A stretch of DNA of 64,000 bases from Variovorax sp. J2L1-78 (GCF_030317205.1 NZ_JASZYB010000002.1:238501-302500), one strand, 5' to 3'. Shown: positions 45,034-55,111, counted from the first letter of the stretch. The notes: a model not told the origin generated them from the letters alone. A program made the numbers and translations.

Positions 45034-47055
45034 ATGACCGGCCGCGACTTCCACTGGCCCGCAGCCTTCGGCTCCCTCAAGCTGCGCATCACCCTGGGCG
45101 GTATCGCAGCGCTGGTGGTCGGCATCGGACTGATCACGGCGCTGCTGGTGATGCGGGCCCAGCGCGACACGCTGAACACGCAGCTGGTGCGCGAGTCGAG
45201 CGAGACGGTGCGCACGGCGGGGCTGCTGTCGCGCCAGATGGTCGAGTTGCAGCGCGCGCTGGCGAGCGTCGCGCCCCAGGTCGGCGGCATCGCGGCGGAC
45301 GACCATGGCGCGGTGATGCGCCTGATCGATTCGCAGCAGGTGCTGCGACAGCTCTTCACCAACCTGTTCGCGGCATCCACCGATGGGCGGGTGCTGGTCA
45401 CCGCCGACAAGCGACAGGTGTACCTCCCGATGTCCCTCAACATCGCCGACCGCGACTACTTCCAGAAGACCGTGCGCGAGAACCGGGCGATCATCTCCGA
45501 TGCCATACCGGGCCGCGTGAGTGGCCAGCCGCAGATCTTCATGACGCAGCCGGCACGCGATGCGTCGGGGGCGATGCTGATCCTCGGCGGCTCGCTGCGG
45601 CTGAACACACGCGACCTGCTCGACGGCCTGGTCGAGGACGATACCGGCGATGCCGCCGCGCTGGTCGTCGTGACCGACCAGACCGGCCGCGTGCTCGCCC
45701 ATCCGAGCCATGACCGCCTGCTGACGCTGCTGAGCGGCGAACCGCGCCTGGCGCAGGCGTTCGCGGCCTGGCAGGCGATCGGCGCCCCGGTCGAGCCGAC
45801 GGGCATCCGCCTGCCGCAGCGCGGCGAACTGGTCAGTGCGGCGGGCGTGCCGGGGCCGGACTGGATGGTCTGGCGCGTGCGCGCCGAAGCCGATGTGCTG
45901 GCGCCGCTGCGCGCGGCCCGCACCGACGCGATCCTCGGTGCGGTGGTGCTGCTGGCGCTGCTGTCGCCGCTGCTCTTCGTGATGCTCTGGCGCGCCTTGC
46001 GGCCGCTGACGCTGCTCGAACACCGCGCGCAGCATCTGTTCGACGGCTCGCTGCCGCCAGAGGCCGGCTGGCCGGGCGGACGTGGCGAGATCGGGCGCCT
46101 GGGCGACGTGCTGCGCCGGGTGGGCCTGGATCGGCTCACGCTCGAGGCGCAGAACGCCAAGACCATGCGCAAGCTGAATTCGGTGATGAGCGCCGCGCCG
46201 GTGGGCATCGCCTTCACGCGCGACGACCGCTTCGAACTGGCCAGCGCCGAACTCTGCCGCCTGGTCGCCGCCACGTCGCAGGACCTGCTCGGCCAGCCGC
46301 TGCGCACGCTGTTCGCTTCCGACGACGACCACGCGGCCTTCCTCAAGCGCGAGCGCTCCGACTTCCGCGCGTTGCAGCCGTACAGCGGCGAATGGCAGCT
46401 GCTGCGGCACGACGGGTCGAAGTTCTGGGCCGCCCTGCGCACCAAGCCGGTCGACCTGGCCGACCGCACGCTTGGCACCATCTGGATCGTCAGCGACATC
46501 GAAGACCAGCGCGCCGTGCGCAAGCAGCTCGAATGGTCGGCCACGCACGACGCGCTCACCGGCCTGGCCAACCGGGAGGCCTTCGAGCAGCAGGCGCGGC
46601 GGCTGGTCGCGACGCAGCCCGATTCACGGCCGGCCGCGCTGGTCTTTCTCGACCTCGACCGCTTCAAGCCGGTGAACGACATCGCCGGCCACCTGGTCGG
46701 CGACCTGATGCTGCTGACGGTGGCGACGGCGATCGCCGCGCGCGTGCGCCCCGGTGATCTCGTGGCCCGCATGGGTGGCGACGAGTTCGCCCTGTTGCTG
46801 GAAGACTGCTCGCCCGATGTGGCGATGGCCATTGCCGACGAGGTGCGCCGCGCCGTCACCGAGGTCGCGGTGCCTTCGACGCACGGCCCGCTGAGCGTCG
46901 GCGCCAGCGTCGGCGTGGCGGCGCTGCAGGCGGATATCGCGACGGTCAACGACTGGCTGCAGGCCGCCGACGCGGCCTGCTACGCGGCCAAGTCCGCCGG
47001 CCGCGACACGGTGCGCGCCGCGCCGATGGGCGCGGGCGGCACAGGCGGTGCCTGA
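45034..47055 (+). CDS. Membrane diguanylate cyclase with extracytoplasmic sensor and PAS domain
   Basis: A 673-residue protein that should make cyclic di-GMP. Membrane helix 1 is at 20-40. A periplasmic PDC/Cache-type sensor (about 41-295, with DRDYFQKTVRENR) precedes membrane helix 2 (about 298-320). A PAS domain (about 378-495) and a GGDEF domain follow. The active site GGDEF (581-585) is intact, and the inhibitory I-site RPGD (572-575) sits exactly five residues before it, so product feedback is expected. The ATG at 45034 is chosen. It is divergent from the repair operon and precedes a LysR gene. Confidence 0.92.
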   Translation: MTGRDFHWPAAFGSLKLRITLGGIAALVVGIGLITALLVMRAQRDTLNTQLVRESSETVRTAGLLSRQMVELQRALASVAPQVGGIAADDHGAVMRLIDSQQVLRQLFTNLFAASTDGRVLVTADKRQVYLPMSLNIADRDYFQKTVRENRAIISDAIPGRVSGQPQIFMTQPARDASGAMLILGGSLRLNTRDLLDGLVEDDTGDAAALVVVTDQTGRVLAHPSHDRLLTLLSGEPRLAQAFAAWQAIGAPVEPTGIRLPQRGELVSAAGVPGPDWMVWRVRAEADVLAPLRAARTDAILGAVVLLALLSPLLFVMLWRALRPLTLLEHRAQHLFDGSLPPEAGWPGGRGEIGRLGDVLRRVGLDRLTLEAQNAKTMRKLNSVMSAAPVGIAFTRDDRFELASAELCRLVAATSQDLLGQPLRTLFASDDDHAAFLKRERSDFRALQPYSGEWQLLRHDGSKFWAALRTKPVDLADRTLGTIWIVSDIEDQRAVRKQLEWSATHDALTGLANREAFEQQARRLVATQPDSRPAALVFLDLDRFKPVNDIAGHLVGDLMLLTVATAIAARVRPGDLVARMGGDEFALLLEDCSPDVAMAIADEVRRAVTEVAVPSTHGPLSVGASVGVAALQADIATVNDWLQAADAACYAAKSAGRDTVRAAPMGAGGTGGA

Positions 47056-47077
47056 CGCACCGGCACCGTCACGCACC

Positions 47078-47983
47078 ATGCTCCACCCGCCCCGCCATTT
47101 CGTCTACCTCGACGCCGTCGCGCGGGCCGGCTCGATCCGCAAGGCGGCCGAGAAGCTGCACGTGGCGTCGACCGCGCTCAACCGGAAGATCCTGGAGATC
47201 GAGTCCGACGTGGGCACGCCGCTGTTCGAGCGGCTGCCGCGCGGCGTGCGGCTCACCTCGGCCGGCGAGGTGCTGATCGCGGCAGTCCGGCGCAGCATGG
47301 CCGACATGCGATCGGCCGAGTCGCAGATCGAGCAGCTGCGCGGCCTGGTGCGCGGCACGGTGCGCATCGGCTGCGCCGAATCGGTCGCCGTCGACCTGAT
47401 CCCCGACACGATCGCGCAGTACCAGCAGACGCACCCGGGCGTGCAGTTCCAGATCGCCGCGGGCGTGACCGGCGTGCTGGTGGCGGCGCTCCTGGCCGAC
47501 GACGTGGAGCTGATCCTGGTGCACGACCCGGTGCCTTCGGACGCACTGCGCGTCATCGCCGCCGTTCCTCAACCACTCTGCGCGATGCTGCGGCCCGACC
47601 ACCCGCTGGCCGGCCGCGAGACGCTGCGCCTGGCCGACTGCCAGACCTACACCGTGGCGCTGGGCGACCGGTCCTTCGGCAGCCGGCGCCTGCTCGACGC
47701 GCTGATGGCGCGTTCGCACATGACGCTGCAGGTGGCGCTGGAGGCCAGCACGGTGCAGACGCTGAAGGAATTCACCCTGCGCACCGGCGCCATCAGCTTC
47801 CAGTTCCAGATCGGCACGCAGAACGAGGCGCGGCGAGGCGCGCTGGTGGCGATCCCGCTGACCGACCGGACGCTCACGAACAGCCAGCTGGTGCTGCTGT
47901 CGCGCGCCGGCCGCACGCTGCCGATCGCCACGCTGTCCTTCATGGAAGCGCTGGTCAACCGGCTGGCGGCACTCCCGGGCTGA
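47078..47983 (+). CDS. LysR family regulator of the ring-opening hydrolase operon (likely)
   Basis: A 301-residue LysR-type protein. The winged helix is at about 6-65 (HFVYLDAVARAGSIRKAAEKLHVA), with an unusual ALNRK recognition helix, and the effector domain is at about 90-300. The ATG at 47078 is 22 bp after the cyclase gene; a GTG at 47048 that would overlap it is possible. It lies just upstream of, and on the same strand as, the amidohydrolase operon, separated by a 116-bp gap with a strong palindrome, so it probably responds to that pathway's substrate. Confidence 0.86.
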   Translation: MLHPPRHFVYLDAVARAGSIRKAAEKLHVASTALNRKILEIESDVGTPLFERLPRGVRLTSAGEVLIAAVRRSMADMRSAESQIEQLRGLVRGTVRIGCAESVAVDLIPDTIAQYQQTHPGVQFQIAAGVTGVLVAALLADDVELILVHDPVPSDALRVIAAVPQPLCAMLRPDHPLAGRETLRLADCQTYTVALGDRSFGSRRLLDALMARSHMTLQVALEASTVQTLKEFTLRTGAISFQFQIGTQNEARRGALVAIPLTDRTLTNSQLVLLSRAGRTLPIATLSFMEALVNRLAALPG

Positions 47984-48005
47984 GCGCCCTCGACAGCGCC
48001 TGAGC

Positions 48006-48022
48006 GCACACAAAATGTGTGC
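48006..48022. promoter_or_regulatory. Operator candidate GCACACA-AAA-TGTGTGC
   Basis: A 17-bp perfect inverted repeat (7-bp arms, 3-bp spacer) lies 78 bp before the first gene of the heterocycle operon. It is the only strong palindrome in the gap. LysR proteins often use shorter T-N11-A sites, so another regulator family could be the binder. Confidence 0.5.
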
Positions 48023-48099
48023 AGTGCGAGCGAAACTATGCGCTGGAAGTTTGCAGAGGCGCTCTCCATACTGCGTGCATTCGTTGCATTGCAGCATCC

Positions 48100-49284
48100 A
48101 TGGACGCCCTGCTCACCCCTGCTCCCGCCGCCCCCGACCCTGCCGAACCGCTGGTCGACACACGCCCCACGCTGCGCGTGCAACGCCTGGGCATGGCGCA
48201 CCCCGGCGACCTGTCCGAACTGGCGGCGCTGCTCGACGCCGGTGCGCTGCGGGCCGCCGACATCGTGGCCGTCATCGGCAAGACCGAGGGCAACGGCGGT
48301 GTCAACGACTTCACCCGCGGCTACTTCACGCAGACGCTGATGGCACTGCTGGCCGAGCGCACCGGCCGCCCGGCGGCGACGCTGCTGCGCGAGCTGCCCT
48401 GCATCCTCTCCGGCGGCACCGAGGGCGTGCTGAGCCCGCACTACGTGGTGTTCGCGCGCAGCGGCCGGCCCGATGCGTCAGGGCACGAGGCCACCGGCCC
48501 CGGTGCGCTCGGCATCGGCACTGCCGTGAGCGCGCCGCTGGCCGCGCAGCACGTGGGCCGCTGGGCGCATGTGCGCTCGGTGGCCGACGCGGTGCGCGCG
48601 GCCATGCGCGACGCCGGCATCGCGCGCACCGAAGACGTCGCCTTCGTGCAGGTCAAGTGCCCCTGCGTGACCGCCGCGCGCGCCCAGGCGGCCGCCGCGG
48701 CGGGCCACACGGTGCTGACGGCCGACGCCAACCGCTCGATGGCCACGGCCCGGGCGGCCGGCGCCTTCGGCGTCGCGATCGCGCTCGGTGAACTGCCCGA
48801 CGATGCGGGGCTCGAAGCCGCGATGCTCAGCGACTTCAGCCGCTTCTCGGCGCGCGCCAGCGTGTCGTCCGGCGTCGAGGTGGAGGCCAACGAGGTGATC
48901 GTGCTGGGGCACAGCCCGCGGTGGCAAGGCGACCTGCGCATGGGCTGCGCGCCGATGCGCGACGCCCTCGACCTGGGCGCCGTGGCGCAGGCGCTGCGCC
49001 CGCTGGGGCTGACGGCCGAGCCGCAGTTGAGCGAGGCCGATGCGGCCCGCGTGGCCGCCGTTTTCGTCAAGTGCGAGCCCGACCGCCGTGGCCGCGTGCG
49101 CGGTGCGCGCCACACCATGCTCGACGACACCGACATCAACGCCCAGCGCCACATCCGCGGCGCGGTGGGCGGGCTGGTGGCCGGCGTGCTGGGCGACGGG
49201 CGCATCTTCGTGTCCGGCGGCGCGGAGCACCAGGGCCCCGACGGCGGCGGGCTGGTCGCCGTGATCGCGCGAGGCATGACATGA
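48100..49284 (+). CDS. Ring-opening amidohydrolase (barbiturase / cyanuric acid hydrolase family)
   Basis: A 394-residue protein of the rare toblerone fold, made of three similar domains. All three Ser-Lys pairs of the family are visible: K61 (GKTEGNGG) with S104 (LSGGTEG), K186 (VKCPCV) with S213 (NRSMA), and K324 (VKCEPD) with S372 (VSGGAEHQG). Known members open the ring of cyanuric acid or barbituric acid by hydrolysing a cyclic imide. Which ring this one opens cannot be told. It is first in an operon with an amidase and a flavin monooxygenase; its stop overlaps the amidase start (ATGA). Confidence 0.9.
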   Translation: MDALLTPAPAAPDPAEPLVDTRPTLRVQRLGMAHPGDLSELAALLDAGALRAADIVAVIGKTEGNGGVNDFTRGYFTQTLMALLAERTGRPAATLLRELPCILSGGTEGVLSPHYVVFARSGRPDASGHEATGPGALGIGTAVSAPLAAQHVGRWAHVRSVADAVRAAMRDAGIARTEDVAFVQVKCPCVTAARAQAAAAAGHTVLTADANRSMATARAAGAFGVAIALGELPDDAGLEAAMLSDFSRFSARASVSSGVEVEANEVIVLGHSPRWQGDLRMGCAPMRDALDLGAVAQALRPLGLTAEPQLSEADAARVAAVFVKCEPDRRGRVRGARHTMLDDTDINAQRHIRGAVGGLVAGVLGDGRIFVSGGAEHQGPDGGGLVAVIARGMT

Positions 49285-50696
49285 CCGACCCCTGGCAGCT
49301 CGACATCGGCGCGCTGGCACAGGCCTATGCGGCCCGCACGCTCTCGCCGGTCGAGGCGCTGGGCAGCGTGCTGGCGCGGTTGGACGCGGTCAACCCGCGG
49401 ATCAACGCGGTGATCGCGCGCGACGACAGCGCCGCCTTCGCCGCGGCGCGCGAGAGCGAACGCCGCTGGCTGCGTGGTGCGCCGCTGTCGGCGCTCGACG
49501 GCGTGCCGATCAGCGTGAAGGACAACATCCCCGTGGCCGGCATGCCCTGCCGCTGGGGCAGTGCGCTGTACCCGGCCCATGCGCAGCTGCGCGACGAGTC
49601 GCCGGCGCAGCGCCTGCGCGATGCCGGTGCGCTGCTGTTCGCCAAGACCAACGTGCCCGAGTTCACGCTGCAGGGCTACACCGACAACCTCGTGTTCGGC
49701 ACGACGCGCAACCCGTGGAACACCGCGCTCACGCCCGGCGGTTCGAGCGGCGGCGCGGTCGCGGCCGTGGCGGCGGGCATCGGCCCGGCCGCGCTGGCCA
49801 CCGACGGCGGCGGCTCGATCCGCCGGCCCGCCGCCTACACCGGCCTGGTCGGCCTGAAGCCCTCGTGGGGCATGGTGCCGCGGGCACACGGCCTGCCCGA
49901 GATGCTGCCGGGCCTGGAAGTGATCGGCCCCATCGCCCGCAGCACGGCCGACCTGGTGCGCGTGCTGCAGGTGATCGCGCCGACCCTGCGCCCCCTCGAC
50001 CCGTTGGATCCGCTCTCTCTGCCCGCGCCGCAGCCGCTGCGCATCGCGCATTGGTCGCGCATCGCCGGCAGCCCGGTCGACCCGGTCATCGACCAGCGCA
50101 TGGCCGCCGTCGCGGCCCAGTTGCGCGGCCTGGGCCACCACGTGACGGCAGCCAACGCCCCGGCCGCGGTGCATGTGTTCAACCGGCTCGCCTGGCCGGT
50201 GCTGAGCGCCACCGGCCTGGCCGCCGTGCTGCACGACAGCACGCCGAAGGACGATGCGCGCATGACGCCCGCCCTGGACGCGATGCTGGTCACCGGTCGC
50301 TCGCTGCGCGCGGTCGACCTGTTCAACGCGCAGGTCCACCAGCACGCGCTGCGCGACGCGATGGACCAGGTCTTCGAGGAGGTCGACCTGGTGCTCACGC
50401 CCGCCTGCGCCGCCATGCCCTGGCCCGCCGAACAGAGTCACCCGACCACCATCGCCGGCCAGCGCGTCGACCCGCGCGGCCACGCGGTGTTCACCGCCTT
50501 CGTCAACGGCGCCGGCCTGCCCGCGCTGGCGTTGCCGGCCGCACCGTCATCCGACGGCCTGCCCATCGGCTTCCAGCTGATCGGCCGGCACGGCAGCGAC
50601 GCGCTGCTGTGTGCGCTGGGCCTCGCCTTCGAGCGGCAGCAGCCGCCGGCCCGCCGTTGGCCGCTCCCGTCCCTCTCCGAAAGTCAACCCGCATGA
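49281..50696 (+). CDS. Amidase-signature family hydrolase
   Basis: A 471-residue amidase. The Ser-cisSer-Lys triad is complete: K80 (ISVKDN), S155 or S156 (GGSSGG) and S179 (GGSIRRP). In the barbiturase and AtzD pathways the ring-opened product is a linear amide cut by a separate amidohydrolase; this enzyme is the natural candidate here. AtzE-type amidases need a small AtzG partner, and none is seen in the operon. Overlaps both neighbours by ATGA. Confidence 0.9.
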   Translation: MTDPWQLDIGALAQAYAARTLSPVEALGSVLARLDAVNPRINAVIARDDSAAFAAARESERRWLRGAPLSALDGVPISVKDNIPVAGMPCRWGSALYPAHAQLRDESPAQRLRDAGALLFAKTNVPEFTLQGYTDNLVFGTTRNPWNTALTPGGSSGGAVAAVAAGIGPAALATDGGGSIRRPAAYTGLVGLKPSWGMVPRAHGLPEMLPGLEVIGPIARSTADLVRVLQVIAPTLRPLDPLDPLSLPAPQPLRIAHWSRIAGSPVDPVIDQRMAAVAAQLRGLGHHVTAANAPAAVHVFNRLAWPVLSATGLAAVLHDSTPKDDARMTPALDAMLVTGRSLRAVDLFNAQVHQHALRDAMDQVFEEVDLVLTPACAAMPWPAEQSHPTTIAGQRVDPRGHAVFTAFVNGAGLPALALPAAPSSDGLPIGFQLIGRHGSDALLCALGLAFERQQPPARRWPLPSLSESQPA

Positions 50697-51913
50697 AGAT
50701 CGTGATCATCGGCGCCGGCGTGGCCGGTGCCATCCTGGCGCGGCGGCTGGCCCTGCTGCCCGGCGTGGAACTGCACTGCCTCGAACGCGTGAGCCCCGAA
50801 GACCACTCGGAGGCGGGCACCGGCCTGAACGTCGGCCCCAACGCCATCAAGGCGCTGCGCCTGTGCGACCCGGCCCTGGCCGCCGAGGTCGAAGCCGCCA
50901 GCCTGCCCTGGCAACGCTGGCAGGTGTCGCTGACCGACGGCTCGGTGCTGTTCGACCTGCCGATCGCGCAGGTGGCCGACAACCCGGGCATCCGCATCCG
51001 CTGGTCGGAGCTGTACCGCGTGCTGCGCGCCGGGGCGGGCCCGGCGATCCGCTATGGCTGCGAGATCGACGCCATCGGCCCGAGCGCCAACGATTCGACG
51101 CGAACCACCGTGCGCTACACGCAGGGCGGCGTGCAGCACGCCATCGACGACATCGACCTGCTGGTGGGCACCGACGGCCGCTACTCGGCCACGCGCGCGG
51201 CCTTCTCGGGCCTGCCCGAACCGCGCCACGTGGGCGTGGCGATCGTGCGCACGCTGGTGCCCGACACCAGCGGCGGCCTCATCGACGACTACGGCCAGTG
51301 GTTCAACGGCGCGCACCGGCTGCTGGCCTTCCGCGTGCCACCGGCCCACGTGTACATCGCCGCCACCTTCCCGATCGAGCCCGGTGCGCCCATCGACGAC
51401 GCCTGGAACACCGAGGCCGTGTTGCGCGCGGCCTACCAACCGGCGGGCGGGGCCTTCAGCGCGCAGGCGCAGTGGCTGATGGACGCGCTGTGCGCCAACC
51501 TCGCGCAGACGCACTGGGCGCGCATGCAGGAGTCGGACGTGCGCTTCGTCGAGCCGGTGCGCCAGGTGATGTACCTCGGCGACAGCGCGCACGGCATGGC
51601 GCCGACGCTGGGCCAGGGCGCCACGCAGTCGATGGAGGATGCCTGCGCGGCCGCGATGATCCTGGCGCGCGAGATCGGCGCCGGCCGCCTGTCGCCGCGC
51701 GACTGGCTCGCACAGGTCGAGGCCGCGCGGGGCGAGCGCATCCGCTTCGCGATGGCGCTGTCGATCGACGCGACCGACACCATGCTGGCCGGTGCCGACC
51801 CGGTCGAGGGCACGCGCTGGAAGACCGAGCCGGGCTTCCTCGACGACCTCTCGGCGCTGTTCCGCGACGTGTCGCTCGGCGCCTCGGTCGAGCCGATGAA
51901 GGTGAGCGCATGA
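50693..51913 (+). CDS. FAD-dependent monooxygenase (aromatic/N-heterocycle hydroxylase type)
   Basis: A 406-residue group A flavin monooxygenase. The dinucleotide motif GAGVAG is at 7-12, the DG motif at 161-162 (GTDGRYSAT), and the GD motif near 296 (LGDSAHGMAPTLGQGATQS). Its class includes salicylate, 6-hydroxynicotinate and urate hydroxylases. In this operon it would hydroxylate the ring, presumably before the amidohydrolase opens it. Gene overlap with the amidase is ATGA. Confidence 0.88.
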   Translation: MKIVIIGAGVAGAILARRLALLPGVELHCLERVSPEDHSEAGTGLNVGPNAIKALRLCDPALAAEVEAASLPWQRWQVSLTDGSVLFDLPIAQVADNPGIRIRWSELYRVLRAGAGPAIRYGCEIDAIGPSANDSTRTTVRYTQGGVQHAIDDIDLLVGTDGRYSATRAAFSGLPEPRHVGVAIVRTLVPDTSGGLIDDYGQWFNGAHRLLAFRVPPAHVYIAATFPIEPGAPIDDAWNTEAVLRAAYQPAGGAFSAQAQWLMDALCANLAQTHWARMQESDVRFVEPVRQVMYLGDSAHGMAPTLGQGATQSMEDACAAAMILAREIGAGRLSPRDWLAQVEAARGERIRFAMALSIDATDTMLAGADPVEGTRWKTEPGFLDDLSALFRDVSLGASVEPMKVSA

Positions 51914-51971
51914 GCGCCGCCCGGCCGCCCGAAGGCGCTCGCACCGCAGCCCGTAGGGCGGAGGTTTTCTT

Positions 51972-52490
51972 ATGAGTACCGCCATCACCCACGGCCTGTT
52001 CCACCTCGCGATCAAGACCGCGAACCTCGACACCACGCGCGCCTTCTGGACCGGCGTGATCGGCCTGCGCGAGATCGCCCGCCCCGACTTCGGCTACCCC
52101 GGCGCCTGGCTCGCCTGCGGCCAGCCGGGCGGCCAAGCCATCATCCATGTGTACGCGGGCGGCCCCGCGTTGGGCGCTGCGGGCCAGGTGCCCAGCGGCA
52201 CCGGCGCCATCGACCACGTGTCGCTCGCCTGCTCGGGCTACCACGCGTACGTCGCGCGCTTCCGTGCGGCGCAGCTCGACTGGCGCGAGTTCCTGGTGCC
52301 TGGCACCACGCTGTGGCAGCTCTTCGTCTACGACCCGAGCGGCGTGCAGCTCGAGCTCACCTTCGAAGGTGCGGTCGAGCCCGGCGCGCCGCCCGACATG
52401 TCGGCCCCCCGCGTGTACCGCGCGGGCCAGAGCTTCTTCGATCCGCTGTCCTACCCCACCCTTTCATCGCCTTTCCATCTTCCGGAGTAA
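51972..52490 (+). CDS. VOC-superfamily protein (glyoxalase/extradiol-dioxygenase fold)
   Basis: A 172-residue protein with paired beta-alpha-beta-beta-beta modules. A possible metal triad is H11 (LFHLAI), H82 (IDHVSL) and E128 (QLELTF), which match the usual positions. It could be a ring-cleaving dioxygenase, a lyase or an isomerase acting on the hydroxylated compound. GGAGG lies 8 bases before its ATG. It begins 58 bp after the monooxygenase, and the transporter gene follows 6 bp after it. Confidence 0.82.
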   Translation: MSTAITHGLFHLAIKTANLDTTRAFWTGVIGLREIARPDFGYPGAWLACGQPGGQAIIHVYAGGPALGAAGQVPSGTGAIDHVSLACSGYHAYVARFRAAQLDWREFLVPGTTLWQLFVYDPSGVQLELTFEGAVEPGAPPDMSAPRVYRAGQSFFDPLSYPTLSSPFHLPE

Positions 52491-52496
52491 CCCACG

Positions 52497-53498
52497 ATGT
52501 CGCGCCCCGCATTCCTTTCTGCTCCTCGGCACACCGGCCGCCTGATCGCCGGCGTGCTCGCCCTCGCCGCCGCCACGCTCTGCCTGCCGGCCGCCGCGGC
52601 CGACAAGATCAAGGTCGGCGTGTTCCCTTCGAGCGCGGCGCTGCCGTTCTACGTCGCCGTCAACCGCGGCTACTTCAAGGACGCCGACCTCGAAATCGAG
52701 GAAGTGCCCATGACCAGCCATCCGCTGACGGTGCAGGCGCTGGTGTCGAACGGCATCGACGCGGCCGTGAACCTGGTGACGCTCGAAGGCGCCAACATGG
52801 AAGCGCGCCGGCCCAACACGCTGAAGTACATCTCGCTGAACGGCCAGAATTCACAGCACGTGATCGAGCAGTTCGTCGTCAAGGCCGACAGCCCGGCCAA
52901 GTCGCTGAAGGACTTCAAGAACGGCTTCAAGCTGTTCTCGGCGCCCGGCCCCGCCAACATCGGCGCGGCGCGCGCGGTGCTCAAGAAGGTGGGCCTGGTC
53001 GAAGGCAAGGACTTCACCATCCAGGAGCAGCAGATCGGCGTCCATATCGGCGCGCTGCAGTTGGGCAACTTCGACGGCGGCTACACGCTGGAGCCGTCGG
53101 CCACGATCATGGTGGCGCAGAAAGTCGGCAAGCGCGTGGAGACCGGCGTGATCTCGACCTACCTCTTGGGCAACAAGAGCGCCTCGGCCTTCGCCGCCGG
53201 CGCCGTGATGTCGGGCAAGTTCATGGCCGACAAGCCCGACGTGGCCAAACGCTTCGCCGCGGCCTGGGCGCGCGGCGTGAAGGAAGCGCAGGCCGACAGC
53301 AGCGCGCGCGGCTACCTGGTGCAGGGCATGAAGGTGCCACCGGAGCTGGCCGCCACCGTGCCGCTGCCACGCATCGTGATGGTCAAGGACATGAGCGCCG
53401 CGGACGTGGGCGACTTCCAGAAGTTTCTCGACATCGGCACCGAACTGGGCGTGGTCAAGGAGAAGATCGACGGCAAGACGTTGGTCCGTTCGTTCTGA
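52497..53498 (+). CDS. ABC transporter periplasmic binding protein (NitT/TauT, NMT1-like)
   Basis: A 333-residue protein with a Sec signal peptide (cleavage near AAAAD, residue 36) and the SsuA/NMT1 fold: KVGVFPSSAALPFYVAVNRGYFKDADLEIEEVPM. This family binds sulphonates, pyrimidine precursors and other small anions or N-heterocycles, which suits the enzymes upstream. Ligand unknown. Its stop overlaps the ATPase start as TGATG. Confidence 0.9.
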   Translation: MSRPAFLSAPRHTGRLIAGVLALAAATLCLPAAAADKIKVGVFPSSAALPFYVAVNRGYFKDADLEIEEVPMTSHPLTVQALVSNGIDAAVNLVTLEGANMEARRPNTLKYISLNGQNSQHVIEQFVVKADSPAKSLKDFKNGFKLFSAPGPANIGAARAVLKKVGLVEGKDFTIQEQQIGVHIGALQLGNFDGGYTLEPSATIMVAQKVGKRVETGVISTYLLGNKSASAFAAGAVMSGKFMADKPDVAKRFAAAWARGVKEAQADSSARGYLVQGMKVPPELAATVPLPRIVMVKDMSAADVGDFQKFLDIGTELGVVKEKIDGKTLVRSF

Positions 53499-54340
53499 TG
53501 CGCGTGATGGATTCGAACCTGCCCATCGGGGCCGCCTCGCCCGATGCCGCGGACAGCGAGAAGTCGCACCGCTGGTACCCGGAGGGCACGCACATCACCA
53601 TCCGCGGCCTGACCAAGCGCTTCCAGGATGCGACCATCTACGACGACTTCGACCTCGACATCCCGAAGGGCAAGATCGTTTCGGTGTTCGGCCCCAACGG
53701 CTGCGGCAAGAGCACGCTGATCAACATGATCTCGGGCATCCTGCCGTACGACGCCGGGCAGATCCTGTTCGAGGGCAAGGAGGCACGCGACACGCGCATC
53801 GGCTACGTCTTCCAGAACTACCGCGAGGCGGTGTTCCCGTGGATGCGCGCCATCGACAACATCCGCTACCCGCTGCAGTACCTGGACATCGCCAAGGGCG
53901 AGCGGCAGGCGCGGCTCGACCGGCTGGTGGAAAGCTTCGAGGTGAAGTTCGACCTCAACCGCTACCCGTACCAGATGTCCGGCGGCCAGCAGCAGCTGGT
54001 GTCGATCATGCGGGCGCTGGTGGTCGACCCCGAGGTGCTGTTCCTCGACGAACCCTTTTCCGCGCTGGACTACGAGATGGTGATGTTCCTGCGCGAGCGC
54101 CTGCAGAAGGTGCTGACCGAGCGGCAGACCACCACCATGCTGGTCTCGCACGACCTCGACGAGGCCGTGCTGCTGGCCGACGAAGTGCTGCTCTTGACCA
54201 AGCGGCCCACGCGCGTGGCCGAGAACCTGCCCTTCGACGTGCCGCGCCCGCGCACCGCCGACACCACGCTCAGCCCCGCCTTCATCACGACCAAGACCCG
54301 CGCGCTGGAGATCTTCCAGCGCGAGGTGCGCAAGCCATGA
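53498..54340 (+). CDS. ABC transporter ATP-binding protein (NitT/TauT type)
   Basis: A 280-residue ATPase with Walker A GPNGCGKST (65-73), signature MSGGQQQ, Walker B LFLDEPFSALD and SHDLDEA. The first 30 residues are an extension not usual in TauB-type proteins. It overlaps the upstream gene by 1 base (TGATG) and the permease gene by 4 (ATGA). Confidence 0.93.
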   Translation: MRVMDSNLPIGAASPDAADSEKSHRWYPEGTHITIRGLTKRFQDATIYDDFDLDIPKGKIVSVFGPNGCGKSTLINMISGILPYDAGQILFEGKEARDTRIGYVFQNYREAVFPWMRAIDNIRYPLQYLDIAKGERQARLDRLVESFEVKFDLNRYPYQMSGGQQQLVSIMRALVVDPEVLFLDEPFSALDYEMVMFLRERLQKVLTERQTTTMLVSHDLDEAVLLADEVLLLTKRPTRVAENLPFDVPRPRTADTTLSPAFITTKTRALEIFQREVRKP

Positions 54341-55107
54341 GCGCGATCTCCGAACGCACCGCCGCCCGGCTGCGCCCGCTCGTCGGCATGGCGGTGCTGA
54401 TCGCCCTGTGGGCCTTCGTGCATGCGACGCGCGCCATCGACCCGGTGCTGCTGCCGTCGCCGATGGAGGCGCTCGCCGCCTTCTGGAACGGCATCGCGCA
54501 CGGCACGCTGTGGGGCGACTTCTACAAGACCATCGTGCGCACGCTCAGCTCCTTCGGGCTGGCGCTGGTGATCTCGGTGCCGCTGGGCATCGTGCTGGGC
54601 TCGAACGAAAAGATCTACCAGTCGATCGAGTTCGCCATCGACTTCTTCCGGTCGACGCCGGCCTCGGCGATGTTCCCTCTCTTCCTCGTGCTGTTCGGCG
54701 TGGGCGAAGCCACCAAGATCGCGGTGGCGGCCTTCGGCGCGGCGCTGGCGATCCTCTTCAACGTGGCCTATGGCGTGATGAGCGCCCGCAAGCAGCGCCA
54801 GCTCGCGGCCAAGGTGATGGGCGCGCCGCGCTGGCGGGTACTGACCGACGTGATCCTGCTGGAGTCGATGCCGCAGGTGTTCGTGGGCATGCGCTCGGGC
54901 GTGTCGATCGCGCTGGTGATCGTGATCGTGGCCGAGATGTTCATCGGCTCGACCGACGGGCTGGGCCAGCGCATCATGAACGCGCAGACCATCTTCGACA
55001 TGCCCGACATGTACGCTTCGATCTTCGCGGCCGGCCTGCTCGGCTATGTGATGAACCTCGTGTTCCTGATGGCGGAGCGTCGCTTCGTGCATTGGGGTGG
55101 AAAGTAA
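54337..55107 (+). CDS. ABC transporter permease (NitT/TauT type)
   Basis: A 256-residue inner-membrane protein with about six helices and the EAA loop in [23 protein letters not shown]. It completes the importer with the binding protein and ATPase encoded just upstream. As with other SsuC/TauC-type permeases it would act as a homodimer. Confidence 0.92.
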   Translation: MSAISERTAARLRPLVGMAVLIALWAFVHATRAIDPVLLPSPMEALAAFWNGIAHGTLWGDFYKTIVRTLSSFGLALVISVPLGIVLGSNEKIYQSIEFAIDFFRSTPASAMFPLFLVLFGVGEATKIAVAAFGAALAILFNVAYGVMSARKQRQLAAKVMGAPRWRVLTDVILLESMPQVFVGMRSGVSIALVIVIVAEMFIGSTDGLGQRIMNAQTIFDMPDMYASIFAAGLLGYVMNLVFLMAERRFVHWGGK

Positions 55108-55111
55108 GACC

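Noticed and set aside
47048..47077. Upstream GTG start for the LysR gene overlapping the cyclase gene
   Set aside because: The extra ten residues do not belong to the conserved LysR N-terminus, which fits the ATG at 47078; it remains a minor alternative.
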